Shown piece by piece: positions 42,830 to 55,303 of a stretch of DNA of 64,000 bases; position 1 is the first letter of the stretch; each line of letters opens with the position of its first letter. A program made the position numbers and the translations under genes. This DNA comes from Knufia peltigerae (taxonomy: Eukaryota > Ascomycota > Eurotiomycetes > Chaetothyriales > Trichomeriaceae), in NCBI GenBank assembly GCA_030247855.1, contig JAPDRN010000023.1, positions 1 to 64,000 of the forward strand. Reading direction: 5' to 3'. The notes under the pieces were generated by a model that was not told the origin of the DNA, searched no databases, and saw only the letters and a list, made by a program, of their open reading frames with translations.

Positions 42830-45129
42830 TCACCGCTGGAATTGAGCCATTCCTTCTACCCTTTCTTGATCGACATTCCCAACTGTTCCTGTAAAGTTTC
42901 CGTCTTTGATCCTTACATTCTCATTATGACCGGCCTTTTTCTTTCCGACCGCGATCAAGAGTACTTGTCTTACTTGATCAGCACTGATCGCTGCCGGGTT
43001 CGACGACGACGACGACGACGACGATGACGACAACCTCCAAGCGACATGGTCATCCGGCCTGATCAAAACGGCGTCACGCTGTTCCCAAACTTTTCGGACC
43101 TGTGGTTCGTCTGGCAAAGAAACCACCTTCATCGGTATCTTCATTTCCTTCGCGACTCTCTCAAAAACTCGAGCGTGTAGGGCGTCCGATGTAAAATCGA
43201 CAATTGTGTATTCCTGACCCGTCCCAAACAGATCAAAAACACTCGTGTTCCCGTCGGAGTCCGAGTCTTTCAGAAACACGTGTGGAGCTCTGGCTCCCGG
43301 CCAAGTCGAAGGAATATAGTCCCTCTCATTCCACTCTGGTTCTTCGCTGTCGGTGTCCTCCACGACGACAGGAGAACCATTGTACCGATAACCCAACTCG
43401 ATACCGTGGTCCTTGTTTTCTCCGTCGAGTGTGGTCACTCGTTCAGCAATCTTCCTTCGAACTTCGTCACCCTCGGGAGTTTTGGACACGACGGCGTTTC
43501 CTGTCTGCTCGACCAAATCTTTGTACCCTGAATGTACTTGCCAATGGACACCCGAACGTTCAATGTTACGTGCAGCCACCGGTCTACGTTCGACCTCGTA
43601 TGACCGAAGGAGTTCGGGACCTCCATGACCGGCCAACACCGCGGCCAATTTCCAACCAATGTCGAAACTGTCGCCCACGGCGGTGTTCATACCGTAACCT
43701 CCCTGGAAAAGGAATATTAGCGAAAACATCTCAAACGTTTGCATTATGCACATGCAAACATCCTGAGAGTAACTGATTTCATTGAAACTCACAGTGGGAA
43801 TATTTTGATGTGCTGCATCACCTGATAAAAATACTCGGCCTTGTGGTGAAATATACTTGTCCGTGACATAAATGTTTGGCCTCCAAGAACTGGTCACCAA
43901 AATCTCATCAATCTCGATCGGATGAGGTCCGATGGAACCACCGAGGACACGATACACTGCCTCCTTTGGATCCATGGACGAAACGTCAAAATCCAACGGT
44001 ACAGGGGTGTGGGCCGTCCAAGTATCGACCTCATCCTGTGAAATGATGACACCGCCGTGGGTGAAAAAGATGTGCCAGAATTGTCCTTGGCTTTGTATTC
44101 GATTCAGATCCTTTGATTTGAAATGAACGAGGAAAAGTTTACCGGGCCTAGACAGAAGAAACGTTAGACGACGTCTCGAGAAGGATCGGGTCAGGGCAGG
44201 CCTGGAAGGCATGGGTTTGAACAAACACTGGACCGCCGACCAGTTCAGCTCCGATAGCTTTACGAACTCGACTTCGACCACCGTCACAACCAACGACATA
44301 TTCCGCCTTTACCAGGTGTTTCTCACCCCTCGTGTCGGTCAACTCGCACTCGACACCTGAGTCGGACTCGACGAGACTTTCGAATGTCATGCCAAAGTAT
44401 GACTGAATCAGTGGTTGTGCTTGGATTCTAGGTTTGAGCCACGCTTCGAAAATGGCCTGCGAACAACGCTGATATGGTTCCCTGGGCATGGAACCGTCAT
44501 TTTGTGTTTTGATATGTTCTCGCCACCAATCCGGAGACGGTAGATCCTACACGGTACGTGGAAATTAGTATCGTTTTGATATCAATGCTGACCGCCCTTG
44601 ACCGGCGGCCGTGCAGGGGTCGGGTCACCCGGTGCTTCGAGGTTGTACAAACAAACGTACCCATTTCGCAATCACCTCACCTCCCTCACCGAGACCATTG
44701 CTAAAATTCACGTCGAAGGAGTAATGTTGAGGTACACCTTTGTTGGAAATGAGTCTCATCAGTCTCGTTCGAACAGAGAGTATTACAATGTTGTTCGGAA
44801 GGTCCAAGTGGACTCGACATCACCATTCATTACTCCGTATATTTATTCACTTACCGACTCCTCTCAAGCCTTGGTCCACTCCAAGTCTCTTCAACAATTC
44901 CATGCTCCGACAATTCGTGATGTCCATCTTGGGCCATTTTGTCGTGTCGAGATTACGTTCGACGAGCATACATTTGGTGCCGTTGCGAGCGAGTTGGAGC
45001 GCCGCAATGAGTCCAGCAGGTCCTCCTCCAACGACCAACACTGGAGTTTCGTGTTTGATGACCTTTGCAGTACATTAGACTGATTCGACTTATACAACAC
45101 TCACCGATCGGGGGCTGTGTTGGTACCAT
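42830..45129 (-). CDS. FAD-dependent aromatic monooxygenase (phenol hydroxylase / MhpA-like)
   Basis: Six exons join in phase: 45129-45105, 45040-44855, 44737-44661, 44546-44227, 44147-43793 and 43702-42830, giving 611 residues. Group A flavin monooxygenases hydroxylate phenolic rings with NAD(P)H and oxygen. The FAD-binding start is VLVVGGGPAGLIAALQLA (Gly cluster at residues 13-18). The second fingerprint is EYVVGCDGGRSRVRKAIG (Asp184-Gly185), and GDAAH (312-316) binds the FAD ribityl/pyrophosphate. The substrate-side signature NDGSMPREPYQRCSQ and the post-GDAAH GYGMNTAVGDSFDIGWKLA are typical of phenol hydroxylase/MhpA-like enzymes. A thioredoxin-like C-terminal domain follows (FDLFGTGQEYTIVDF...). 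It contains a run of about ten serines encoded by a (GAC/TCG) repeat at 43001-43029. The extradiol dioxygenase gene lies next upstream on the same strand. Confidence 0.87.
43001..43029. repeat. GAC/TCG trinucleotide repeat inside the monooxygenase
   Basis: Near-perfect trinucleotide repeat, TCG on the coding strand. It encodes the poly-Ser tract of the FAD monooxygenase in frame, so copy-number change would alter length without a frameshift. Confidence 0.85.
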
Positions 45130-45948
45130 GTTGATCTTCTATAGTGTATTTCTGCAAGGATGGAATGTCTCTCGTCGAGGGTGGTGGTATCGTCAAAGTA
45201 TCCTTGTGAGGACTAAAAACGGACCATCTCTCAGAGGTTCTTCACGATGTTCGGGCTGAGGTCAATATTGCATGCATCCCAGTCTCTCACAGATTGAGCA
45301 TTTAGACCATCTCATGCAGATGTTATTGAAGTAACTACTCCGAAGTCTGCTGACGGAAATCTCCCCGGTCAAGGAACCACCTCTGCTGACACTTTCTCTA
45401 CGAGGTATCGACCGGTACGGAGTAAGCGACCAAGAGTCAGGCATTCCCCCGTGATCCCCGCATTTGCCGTGGCTGTACGGAGTAGTGGGAATTGATAGCA
45501 AGTTGCACGTCAAGCCACGGGGATGCCGATAACTCTTCGCATTGAGCACGCGGCCATTCTCGGTAGTGATGCGAATGCCGCGGGGCACTGCATATTCCGT
45601 GAACATGTGAACTGATCTTGATGTCAATGGTCTTTGGAAGACTCATGTCGAGTCACTATGTCCACGGCACAAAGGATACTCCGCGTTTGACATATCATGA
45701 CATGTTCCAACTAGATGTAACCTGAGCCTTCGTGCTGTTTGTTGACAAAGACTATAAGCAGGCGCATATAGATTATTAATATACCAAGGAATAGTATGTA
45801 TATAGTAGTTCCAAGCGTGTGCTTTGTGTATATCTCGATCAGACAACGAACATACGTGCCTGGAAGACCTGTTATTTTACTGTCATGCATACACAGAGCA
45901 CCCTAGGCGTATACACACGGCCTAGTTGGTGGGATGTATCAGTGGCTT
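45130..45948. other. Intergenic between monooxygenase and dioxygenase genes
   Basis: Promoter of the monooxygenase and 3' side of the dioxygenase. A minus-strand ATG ORF at 45646-45437 (69 codons) and an overlapping frame are present, but neither matches a family I know. Confidence 0.4.
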
Positions 45949-47359
45949 TCAAGCAGCCACAACAGGTTTAGGTAGTTGCGCTGGTTTGCCTTCCATCACA
46001 TCTGGTGGCATCGGCATTTCTTTGCCCGCATCCTCGATTCGACCGGTCACAAATGCCAACGGACTATATTGGGATAGATTGGACTCGTCAGAGAAGTCGT
46101 TCCAACGGTTTCAATGTAATCGAGGGGTGTGCACGGATCATGACAAAAGACCCGGCAGAGCAAAAGACTGCAAAAGTACAAGGCAAGTAACTTACATGTT
46201 TGGTCCCCAGACGTGCAGCGTGTCGGCAGCAGCGGCGTTTCTCGTCATGGGAGTATCCTCATTCACCAGGTCACCGTCGGAGTAATGCTCGACGATATTT
46301 CCTGAGCCATCGAACCTGTAAATATTCCCCATGCCGGGAAAGATTAGCATAGGGTTTTCAGACACTAGTACTCGCACTCGTCGTACAGATGGACATGGGA
46401 AAAAACGTACCAATAATCAAAAATTTGACTACCGAGAACATGGCGACCTATGCCCCAACAATTCGTCCATCCTTTGCCTCGAAGCCAGTCGTGGCCAAGG
46501 GTTTGGGTGTCAAAGTCGTCCACCTCGTAACTGGAATGGTGGACGTGAACAGGTGCCTCTTCGGGACCAGCGGCGAAAAATATACTCTGCGAGCCCAAGG
46601 TTGCGTGTTAGCTTTTCACTCTTCCAATCTGACATTTGAGGCAGTGGTCGGGGTCCGGAGAGGGAGCTTTTGTGGAGGGTTTGATCGTCCGCATATACGT
46701 ACATGATGATCGGTATATTCAGAGCCGAGATCGACATGCAAAAAACAGGTCTGATCTTTCCCTGTCATTGGATTGAAGACGGCGTCAGTAGCCTTGATGT
46801 TCATGAGACTGGTGTACCAGTCCCTCAATTCATCGAATTTGCTCGCAGGGACGACGAGTCCGTAATGTCCGAGCTTGTGAACGGGACAGGGACCTTGCTG
46901 GAATCTGCGCCAGGCTCCTCGTCTAGGTTTCTCTGCGGCCCCGTTGAACACGGGCTTCGTCTTCTCCAGAGGTGGCGGGCGATCGGCCTTTCTCAGTGTC
47001 TGGCCATACACAAAGCCGACCTTGTGGCCATGGGGGTTGTCGACCGTGACACACTTACCCCCGCCGGGACCATCGATGTCCTGAATGGATGAAGCGTTGG
47101 GCTTCGACGCGGCCTTCTTCAATTCTTCTTCGCTGTCGACAACCCAAAACCCACCTACAAAATGTCTCTTCGAGTCGGGTGACTGTTCGGCGACATAGAT
47201 GAAAGGTTGTGAGCCATATCCGCGCAAGTAAACTCGGGTATCCGTCCGGTGCTCCTCCACGAACCCAAAGTCGAACAGAAATTGAAGTGCTCGGTCAAGA
47301 TCTGGATGTTGATAGGCGACGTGGGCGAGTCGGATCACTCTTATTTTGTTCGTCGACAT
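45949..47359 (-). CDS. Extradiol ring-cleavage dioxygenase (VOC superfamily, catechol 2,3-dioxygenase-like)
   Basis: Four exons join in phase: 47359-46703, 46586-46411, 46315-46196 and 46063-45949, giving 355 residues. Type I extradiol dioxygenases open catechol-type rings next to the diol, using Fe(II). The N-terminal VOC module (RLAHVAYQHPDLDRALQFL, residues 9-120) lacks the ligands, as in two-domain enzymes. The C-terminal module starts at KLGHYGLVVP (His165, ligand 1), continues to HVHHSSYEVDDFD (His235 or His236, ligand 2), and has its glutamate ligand in GNIVEHYSDGD (Glu287). The 2-His-1-Glu triad therefore appears intact. WGIGRHVLGSQIFDYW between them is typical of the family. The C-terminal exon is short and Pro-rich. 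Substrate is not readable; the neighbouring hydroxylase suggests a catechol or hydroxylated phenylpropanoid. Confidence 0.88.
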
Positions 47360-47807
47360 TGTGATTTTTTCCGAGTATGGGGTTCGCTTTCACCTCGTCA
47401 ATATTGTACTTGGATAGGGCATACGAATGCTCAGTAACCTTGCTCGACAATCCTGGGATCACTTCATATATGTGGTGGTATTTGTGACTGACCTAGACTC
47501 CTTAGGGTCGGTCGGACATGCCACGGATTTCCTCAGCCCCGTCAAGCCCCGCAATATTGCTATTGAGTGCTGCGCTGAGAGGCAGGGGCTGGGTAACGCA
47601 GTAGGGCATCTGGTTGATGGGTACACTGGTCGGGATCCGGGGTCGGTGAAAGACGGTATACCGTGATAAGTCACGTGTTGAACCCTGCGGGAGTCCGGCT
47701 TTTTGACTGCTGGAACCAAGGGCCGGTAATTGCCCAACGAAGTCGGGATAACGAATTAGATCGGCTTTGTAGACTGTCATATGTCCCATGCTCTAGCTGA
47801 AAATCGA
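47360..47807. other. Intergenic between dioxygenase and transcription factor
   Basis: Promoter of the dioxygenase gene plus the 3' end of the regulator gene. Nothing else was recognised. Confidence 0.5.
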
Positions 47808-50047
47808 TCACCTTAGCCAGACAAGATCGGTATCCTGGTAATCACCAAAGAATTCTGAGAAACCGAGGTCTATCTCGTTGCTTGCATCGTAAGCATTGGC
47901 TGGTAATTGTGGAAAGTTCTGCGGGTCAAACATTGAGGCTTCGTAATTCGGCGTGTCGGTCTGGTTGGTCATGTCGATGGAGGATGAGAAACGTCGCCGC
48001 GGTTCGAGTCGTTGTTGCTGGGTTCCAATGTTGCCAGCATAGACTGTCTCATCGCTGACGGTCGACGCTGGCTTGTCTGGTTGGCCATGCTCAGGCTGGA
48101 GGAATGCAGGGCTGTTGCCGGCGAGTCGAGGTATGCGGAAGAATATCGCATATCGTTTGACGAATCGCTTTTCCTCGGCATTACTTGGTCCCCCGTGTTC
48201 GAGCATCTTCGCGATCACTAGATTTCGGTCAGCGTGGGGAGGTCCAAAGATGTGATGACATGGAGAGTTGACTCACCTAAAACAACAGAGCCAAGTTTCC
48301 ATCGTTCTCCAAAATGCTCAAGTACCAATTTCGCCAGGTCATGGGTCGACGAGATCAAGGATTGTGATTTGTAGACACTGCCATCTACAGCGTACGGGGG
48401 AAGCATCATACATGCCAGAAAAGGGTGCGCCACTACGATATATCTGGTGTCCCAGAGGCTGATGATTCGTGATAAATCAATTGCGCGTTGACGTAGAGGC
48501 GACATTGCGCCTGAGATGATCCCTGACGCACTTCGGTCGTCGCTGTCGCTGGTCGTGATCCCGGCAACCATGAAAGATGTTGCCATGAGCATAAGATGAG
48601 TGCCAATGACCCAATTGCACCTTGAGAAGGTTAATGGACTGAACGTTAGTGTGTTGATATCCAGCCGGAGTGAAGGAGGAAGTGCCAATTTGAAGCAACA
48701 GACTTCATTCTCCAGCGTCAATTTCTCGTCTGGCGTAATGTCTTGTTTTTGTTGCAGTCGATCGTGGATGGTCGCCATAAAACTATTAGCCACCAAGAAC
48801 CACGCCCTTTCGTCTTGATTTATACTGCCGTGAAGAGACCTCCAAGATTGGCCAGGAAGAAAGTTGAGCTCTGCAGATGGTACGTTGATTTCGGAAAACC
48901 AAGCTTCATCAGAGATTGGCAGCGTCACCGACATTCTTTTGCGATCGATGGCGTACGGTTTTCGGGAGACCGTGGAAGCAAAAGTGTCAAGCTCCCATAC
49001 CAACCACCAGGCTCTTCTGAGTTCCTCCTTTTCTACGTGGTCGATAGAATGTGTTGGTGTCCAATCCTCATCGTCGATCTCAAACAAGCCGAGGTGGTAG
49101 GCCATCCGGACGCAGACTCCGATCAGTAGCCATCCCTGGTGAGTTGGCCCAGAGGTGTAGAAGTAGAAGGCAAGGAGAATGCAACCTTGCAGGTACATGA
49201 GTGAGGGAGTTTTCAGACTACGACTCTGTACGTAGACATCTTTGGCGCGCTCCGCGAACATTTGTCCTCGCTTCTCGGGTGGGATATTATTAAAGCGGTG
49301 ATGGGTGGAAAATCTGGCCGACAGGGCAAACATGCTGTAGAACAGCAAGCGTTCGTCCTGAGAAAGATCTTTCATGAAATCGCCCGTGACGAGGAGTCTA
49401 CTCTCATAACGTGCTTGGAATCGTGGCCGGTGTAGAAGTGGGAGCCACGTTTGGATCTTTTCGAAGAAAGAATTGACTAGGTCCACGGCCAGTGATGACG
49501 AGACTCCAGTTTCAGCGTCAGAGGTCGTTATTGAGGCTGTCGAGTCTGCTTTTGAGGTATCACGATCTGCCTGGGACAGGTCAATCTCATCAGTCCCGAT
49601 GCTCTCGTCTTCATTGTCGACGTCATCTCCTTCGGACACAGAAAGCCGTGTTCCAGTAGGCTCGGATGCGACTGCACTTTGCCAACTCTGATGGCCCTCC
49701 GAAGCCTTGATCTCGACGAGGAGGTCCTTGAGAGAGTCCTTGAGGAGATTTGAAGAAGCCTCACGGGCGTCATTCCCGGCTTCACCTTCACCATCTGCTC
49801 GTGAGGCCTGCTCCAGTACTTCCACCAATTTGGACAGGCTGTGACTGATATTTCGGGTCTGAGCTTTCAACTGAGGTTTTCGAGATACCGGCTTCTTCCT
49901 CTTCGAGGGAAAGTTGCAGGTATTGCCGGTACGCAGACAAAGACCACATACAGGTCGCCTCATGTCACATTTTGTCTTCTTTCGGTTACACTCCTGGCAT
50001 GCCCGTCGTGGTTCCAGCTGTGGATTGGTCTCTTCAACGCCAGCCAT
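47808..50047 (-). CDS. Zn2Cys6 fungal-specific transcription factor
   Basis: Two exons join in phase: 50047-48277 and 48217-47808, giving 726 residues. The start ATG at 50047 is the first in frame. The Zn2Cys6 binuclear cluster spans residues 17-44 with spacing CX2CX6CX6CX2CX6C (ACQECNRKKTKCDMRRPVC...). A basic linker and a short coiled-coil-like helix follow. The Fungal_trans (MHR) region starts near residue 190 with VDLVNSFFEKIQTWLPLLHRPRF and includes RRAWWLVWELDTFAS. A disordered acidic segment lies at 105-175. The C-terminal exon is Asn/Gln/Pro-rich and ends with an acidic-aromatic segment (FSEFFGDYQDTDLVW), a plausible activation domain. Its tandem position behind the dioxygenase and hydroxylase makes it a candidate local regulator, but this is inference. 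Confidence 0.88.
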
Positions 50048-52144
50048 TGCCGAGGTTATGAGACGCGCGTTATAACATCTTGTACTGACCACGAAGCTAA
50101 CAAGTGTGAAATGGTGAAGTTTGGCTTACCACGACTAAGCCGGTTTTAACATGGCGCTTGGCAAGTCTGCCGAAGACTTGCGGAGATATCGCGGGGCTAC
50201 ATGATGACTAATTTGGGGGGGGGGGGGCGGTTGATTCACGCAGGGGCATAGAGTACGGGAAATCTCCAGGTGCAATATACAGGCGTATGCCTGTACAGTG
50301 GCTCTGAGTTGGTGGGTTGAGTAGGTGGTAAGTTAAACCGCAGTCATATGTACTGTGCAGTATACCTGGGGGACGAAATAATGCGGATCGAAAGTGGAAA
50401 ATGACTCTGACTAGGTACGTTACTTCATCGCCGCGTTCTTGTGGTCCATTAGTCAGAACTAACGGATTACAAGTACTCTCGACTTCGGTTTTGAAGCTCT
50501 ACGCAGATAGGCAAGAAGGAAGACTGCACGTTGACCATATAATCGGCATAGGTCATTACCTCGGCACCGACAGATGCGAGGAGCACTTACAGTACATACC
50601 GAGTCTTCAGTGCAGAACGGGCGTGCCGAGATCTTTGTAGTGCATTGGGCAGATGGTCTAGCCGAACAAGCGCAAAAGAGAGGTACTGGGCCTCCGTCCA
50701 AGCACCCCAAGATTGACAACCTGAGCGACTCCAAGCCCGGGGTAAGATGCCAGTTTGATTCTCTAGCCCCTCAGGGGTTGACAGATCTCGAGGGCGGAAA
50801 AGCGTGGGGTTGGAGAAAGCCTCACTATTCCCCAGACTAGTAACGACTTGTGAGCCTCGAGCAAGGAGGGCGTCTCTTACCAGTAACAATAAGCGCCAAC
50901 TTACACTTTCGGCTCCAAAATTCCCCAATTTGAGGTCAGGGTATCTATTGTGGTACTCGTACAAGGTATCCGAGGGAAGAAGACAAAGCCAAGCGCTGAT
51001 TGAAGTCCGAACCAGTCTTCTTCTTGGTGAACAGGTTGATTGTCGTGTGTTTGACATGGCCCGAGCTATCTTTCCGAGGCAATAAGGTTCCGACTTCTTG
51101 TCGTTTGGCGCAAGGCTAGGGACCGGGATCGGACCTGCGTTGACCTATCCCCACCGCCCATACTCGGTTTCCTACAGTAGATGGCTCATGACTTATCAAC
51201 GACGGCGTAGGCTGTCCCAAGCCTGGGCACGGGCATAACTTTTGATCACAAGGGGGACGCGACTCCCGATTGATACGCTTACAGTAGGACGACGTGGTCG
51301 ACTTCGTAAATCGATTCCCGTTCCGAATGGTTAATTCCAGTGTGACTAATGCACGAGTTGAATATTTTCTCCTCGAGGCAATCGTGCCCGAGTGCATGGT
51401 CCTTTTTTTTTTCTCGTCATCAAACAGGTCAACTGTAGCGTCGTACAGTCTTCGGGGTCTTATGCACTAAAAGATGTGCGCACGCGAGGCTGATGCGAGA
51501 ATAAGGATCAGCCAGCATCCCTGACTGGTCCATGTCAATATGCTCTATAGAACGGCGTGCCGCTTCGTGACTTTCAGTCTCTGGCCTGACGAGATCTTCA
51601 GCCCATACTAGGATTATGTGATCGACTGGATAGGCTTGCCTGAAGGGCTGCTGGCAAAAGTTCGTTCACTACGGTGTGTCAGCCTCGACGTGACTTGCTG
51701 CATATCGCAAGGGAAGTCAGCGTTGGGTGTCGATTACTTTTTCAGCTGTTAAATCAGGGTGCCCTCGAGTTGGCTGCATGCGGGCTACTCCGCTTACTGC
51801 GGCCGTCCAGCCCACGGACCCTGCCTGGGCCTGCACATGGCCTGTGGCGCCTCTGGGATCTCGGTCAAACCAGGTCATTTTTAGCTTTTGATAAGCCTGT
51901 TGGGCCTAGTCTCACACGAGCGTCTGGCTTCCCGTTCGGCCAAGCGATTAGAAGAGAAGTTGAGATACCGGGAGACAGAGGCCCCACTACCCTTGCCCGG
52001 TCGTCTACTTTCCTCTCTCTTCCCAAGTCGCGCGGGAAAATAAGAAATGTTGTTAGGCATGTTGTGACATCCGAAACTCCTTTAAAGAGACTTTCCCTTC
52101 GACCGATCTCTTATTCTCAAGTTCTGAAAGGCAGTACCTTCAGT
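50048..52144. other. Gene-poor interval of about 2.1 kb
   Basis: No convincing gene on either strand. It contains a 13-base G run at 50215-50227 and a 10-base T run near 51403. A minus-strand open frame at 50587-51057 has no recognisable domain. The right end is the promoter of the arrestin-like gene. Confidence 0.45.
50215..50227. repeat. Poly-G homopolymer run
   Basis: Thirteen consecutive G residues upstream of the Zn2Cys6 gene start, read directly; its length is error-prone. Confidence 0.85.
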
Positions 52145-53540
52145 ATGATATATGGAAGGTTGCAAGTAAACCCGCCTTCTGTTGGCGAGGCTCTGCCTCC
52201 TTATCTCCAACAGGCGGATGCCAACCCCAGCAACGCTTCTTCGCGACTCAGCGGCCGACTCAGTGTTTCTGAACGCTCAGTTACTCAAAATGCTTTCGAC
52301 AGCATTCGATTGTGCCTTCGAGGTGAGTGGTATTCACAATGGCTTTGTGAACACTGCCTAAGTATGCGTGATAGGGGTCATAATCTCGTCCGTTGGCGGA
52401 AAGAATGCCCTCGAGGACATCATTACCCTGACCGACATCAAATCCGTCTCGGACTTTGAACCAGTCCAGGATGCTGCCAACCAGACTCATCACGTCGAAT
52501 TCTACTTTGAAGTGCCGACCAATGCGTCTAGCAGCCTGGGCAGATTGCGCGCACTGCCTCTTACGATGACCATTTCAGGCACCACCAGATCATGTCAAAA
52601 CATGGCGGTGAACGACAATCGCACTATACACGGTGACTGTGAAGTGTCGTATTGGATTGAGGCACAATTTCGCAAAGGTAGCAAGCAAGTGGGCTACCTG
52701 AGTGAAAAGGTCAAGGTCTCGTTCCTTTATCCTCGCCTGCACGTTTCTCTTGCTAGGGACATGCCGCGTGTCCTCAGCGCAAAGCCAGATCTGCTCTCGA
52801 GGTGCCGATTTCAAAAAGGCCCGGACTTGTCAGTCACATTATACGCACCTGATATGTTGGCTGAGCGGAGCCAGCAGACAGGAAAACGGCGCCTAGTTCT
52901 TCCTCTTGCAGCAACTTTGGGTTCGAGGACAAGTGCTACGGGCAACAATTCTATTGATTCGCGTCAGTCCATGAAATGCAGCGCTTGCATCAAATGGGAA
53001 GTGGACACTCGCTTTTCCACGCGATCCGTACACGTGGGGGGCGGTCGGTTGAATTCTGGCGAAATGGTGCAGAAGACGACTACTGCTTCTGTCCAGAAAG
53101 ACACAATTCTCTTCCGACCCCTTCCACAGTACGACAACCGAGCCGTTCGAAGTGACGTGGACAGAAGTCAAACTTCATTTATCGCAACATCGCAGCTAGA
53201 ACTAGAGGTTCCAGATGCAGTTTGTCAGCCATCGTTGGATGGCTGGACGTACTTGGCAAGGACATACTACCTTGACATTACTTTGAATTTTCACGGCCTC
53301 CAGGGTGCGCCGAAGTACAACGTCCGGAAAAGAATACCTCTCCGTGTATCTGCCATAGGACGAACCGATGAGGGTATTTTGAAGGAGGACATCGCCATCG
53401 ACGTGTTGGAGATGAGCGATGATGGAAGCAGTGTCGACGGAAGAAGCAGCGATCTCAACTCGTTGAGTGACCGGATGGAACCACAAGAGCAGCGAGCTCC
53501 CTCTCGAAGAGCGACCCCTCCACCTCCATATTTTCCTTGA
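52145..53540 (+). CDS. Arrestin-like (alpha-arrestin) protein with PPxY tail
   Basis: Two exons join in phase: 52145-52322 and 52375-53540, giving 447 residues. ATG 52145 is the only ATG in the frame, although the frame is open for 470 bp upstream. The beta-rich body (VEFYFEVPTNASSSLGRL, GDCEVSYWIEAQFRKG and YLDITLNFHG) resembles the arrestin N- and C-domains of fungal alpha-arrestins. These adaptors recruit a Nedd4/Rsp5 ubiquitin ligase to membrane proteins. The C-terminus ends TPPPPYFP, which contains a PPxY ligase-binding motif; a second possible one is near residue 20 (LPPYL). Similarity to well-studied arrestins is weak by eye, so the fold is inferred from pattern and the PY tail. Ser-rich acidic tail segments surround residues 405-430. 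Confidence 0.65.
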
Positions 53541-55303
53541 GAACAGGCGAGACTTACCTGAAATGATGATTTACTTCCTCAGAGGGTTATTGCCACCTCA
53601 GGGTACAATGGTATCATCTTGGACATTGAACGGGGGTAAACCAGCCTGTCGACGCCATGCGATGCAGCTAGCAGCTTTGTTGGAGTCTGTTCCTGCTGTT
53701 AACTCCCCCTGATGTCGCAGAATATCTGACCTCGTGTGTGGTGCCATAAACGGGGCTATGTTCTGAGTAAGATTCAACCAGTGTCGAGTCATTCACAACT
53801 CCAACTCTGGATGTCACTCGGTGGTATTGTCGCCGTGGAGATGAACATGCGCCATATGGCATGGTGTCGATCTTCTGACATTTCCTACGACCCTAAGGTT
53901 GCCGGTCAGTGGCATGCTTTTCGAAACATTTGATGGGTCTCGGATATGAAGCGGATCAAGCAAATGTCGTCGTTGGATGGTCCTAGTATGCGGCGAGACT
54001 TGGGACTGAGTAATGCACCGTGCTCACAAGACAGATTGCATCTTCCCGTTAGCTGCTCCTGCGGGCGAGAAGGTGGCACAGAACGAGTGAGCAAAGACAC
54101 TCTTGGACAAATGCACCTCCGATCCTGCATGCAGTAAGCATTTGGAAGAACCTATACAGGAGTATCGACCCGAACTGCAGCTGACGACTTTCACGGATTG
54201 GTATGAACAAGTTGGGCGCTGCGTGTTGGTACGGTGATTCGGAGGATGGGGATCACCTGTGATTACCTACGATCACTGAAACATGACCAACAACTCGGCG
54301 TGATCGGTGAACCACTGTCATCATCCGTCAGCATCTGGAGGTGATGTGACTGTGGACTGGATATGTTGGCATAAGTTGTAATCATAAAATCGACAATGTA
54401 TCGACAAAATGATGGCAAGATTATATAAACATGGGTCTTTGAGTTGGATCGAGAAAGTAATCAGAGGCAAGGTGCCCAAGCCATCGGATGCGTGGACCGA
54501 GGGATGAAGCCAGCACCTGACAGGGTACCATATACTGTGTCGTCGTCAGTGCCAGGGTCCTAGAAGCCAGCGATGTCGACATCGTTACATACAGTGATGT
54601 TGACCGTGAATGAAACGGTAGGCATCGACCTGCAGTTATCCAATCCAAAGTGATCGGTCCAGCAAGAGATTAATTTACACCCTTTAACCTGCTCTATATT
54701 TCTTTCGCTTGTTGTTTCCAATAATGCTTACTGGAAGTGAAATTCCACAAAACATACACATGTATTCATATGAGGTTGAACGCTTTGCGACATGGTCTTA
54801 TTGACTGACCCGATTAGGACTAACGCAATCATCGGCACTTCCTGCGCTCTTCCCAGTCAAATGCTTCCACAAACGGTCTCTCGGCCTCCCAGTTATTTTC
54901 AGTCAAATAAAGAACCCATGGACTGAGGACCTGATAGTCACCCGTTATTCTTCTCGACTCACCGGTTGTTGGATGTGTCCTTCAGAATGAATCCCTCTAG
55001 TGAGGAGACCTCGCTTTGCCATTTTCCCCATGGACGGCCTGAAGCTCCACGCGTCCTTTTGAGTACAATATTGCAGGTAAGCACTGAGGTGAATCCACGG
55101 TACCAGATCTTTATTGTCACTACACACAACAAGTACACTTCCAAAGAAGCATCGCTGTCCCGAGCTTGTGTGGGACTATAATCATCGTCGTTACACCTAG
55201 GGTGTCGTACACAGGAGTCTCTTTGCCTTGTCCCCCTCAGAACCATCTCACACTCGGCCGGCTGTCTCTTACCTCCTCCACAAACCCCCCTTCCAAAGCA
55301 GCA
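53541..55303. other. Gene-poor interval of about 1.8 kb
   Basis: No supported gene. The open frames present are short or lie antisense to the neighbouring membrane-protein gene. The right end is that gene's promoter. Confidence 0.45.

Noticed and set aside
45041..45062. Earlier splice acceptor (45062) for exon 2 of the FAD monooxygenase
   Set aside because: It would put the FAD-binding GGGPAGL segment out of frame with the ATG exon. The acceptor before 45040 keeps the frame.
50587..51057. 156-codon minus-strand open frame in the 50-52 kb gap
   Set aside because: No recognisable domain, no ATG-led conserved start and no plausible splice partners; probably chance.
51674..52144. Open frame extending the arrestin-like protein upstream by 157 codons
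   Set aside because: The extension contains no ATG. Its composition is that of promoter DNA, so the start was set at ATG 52145.
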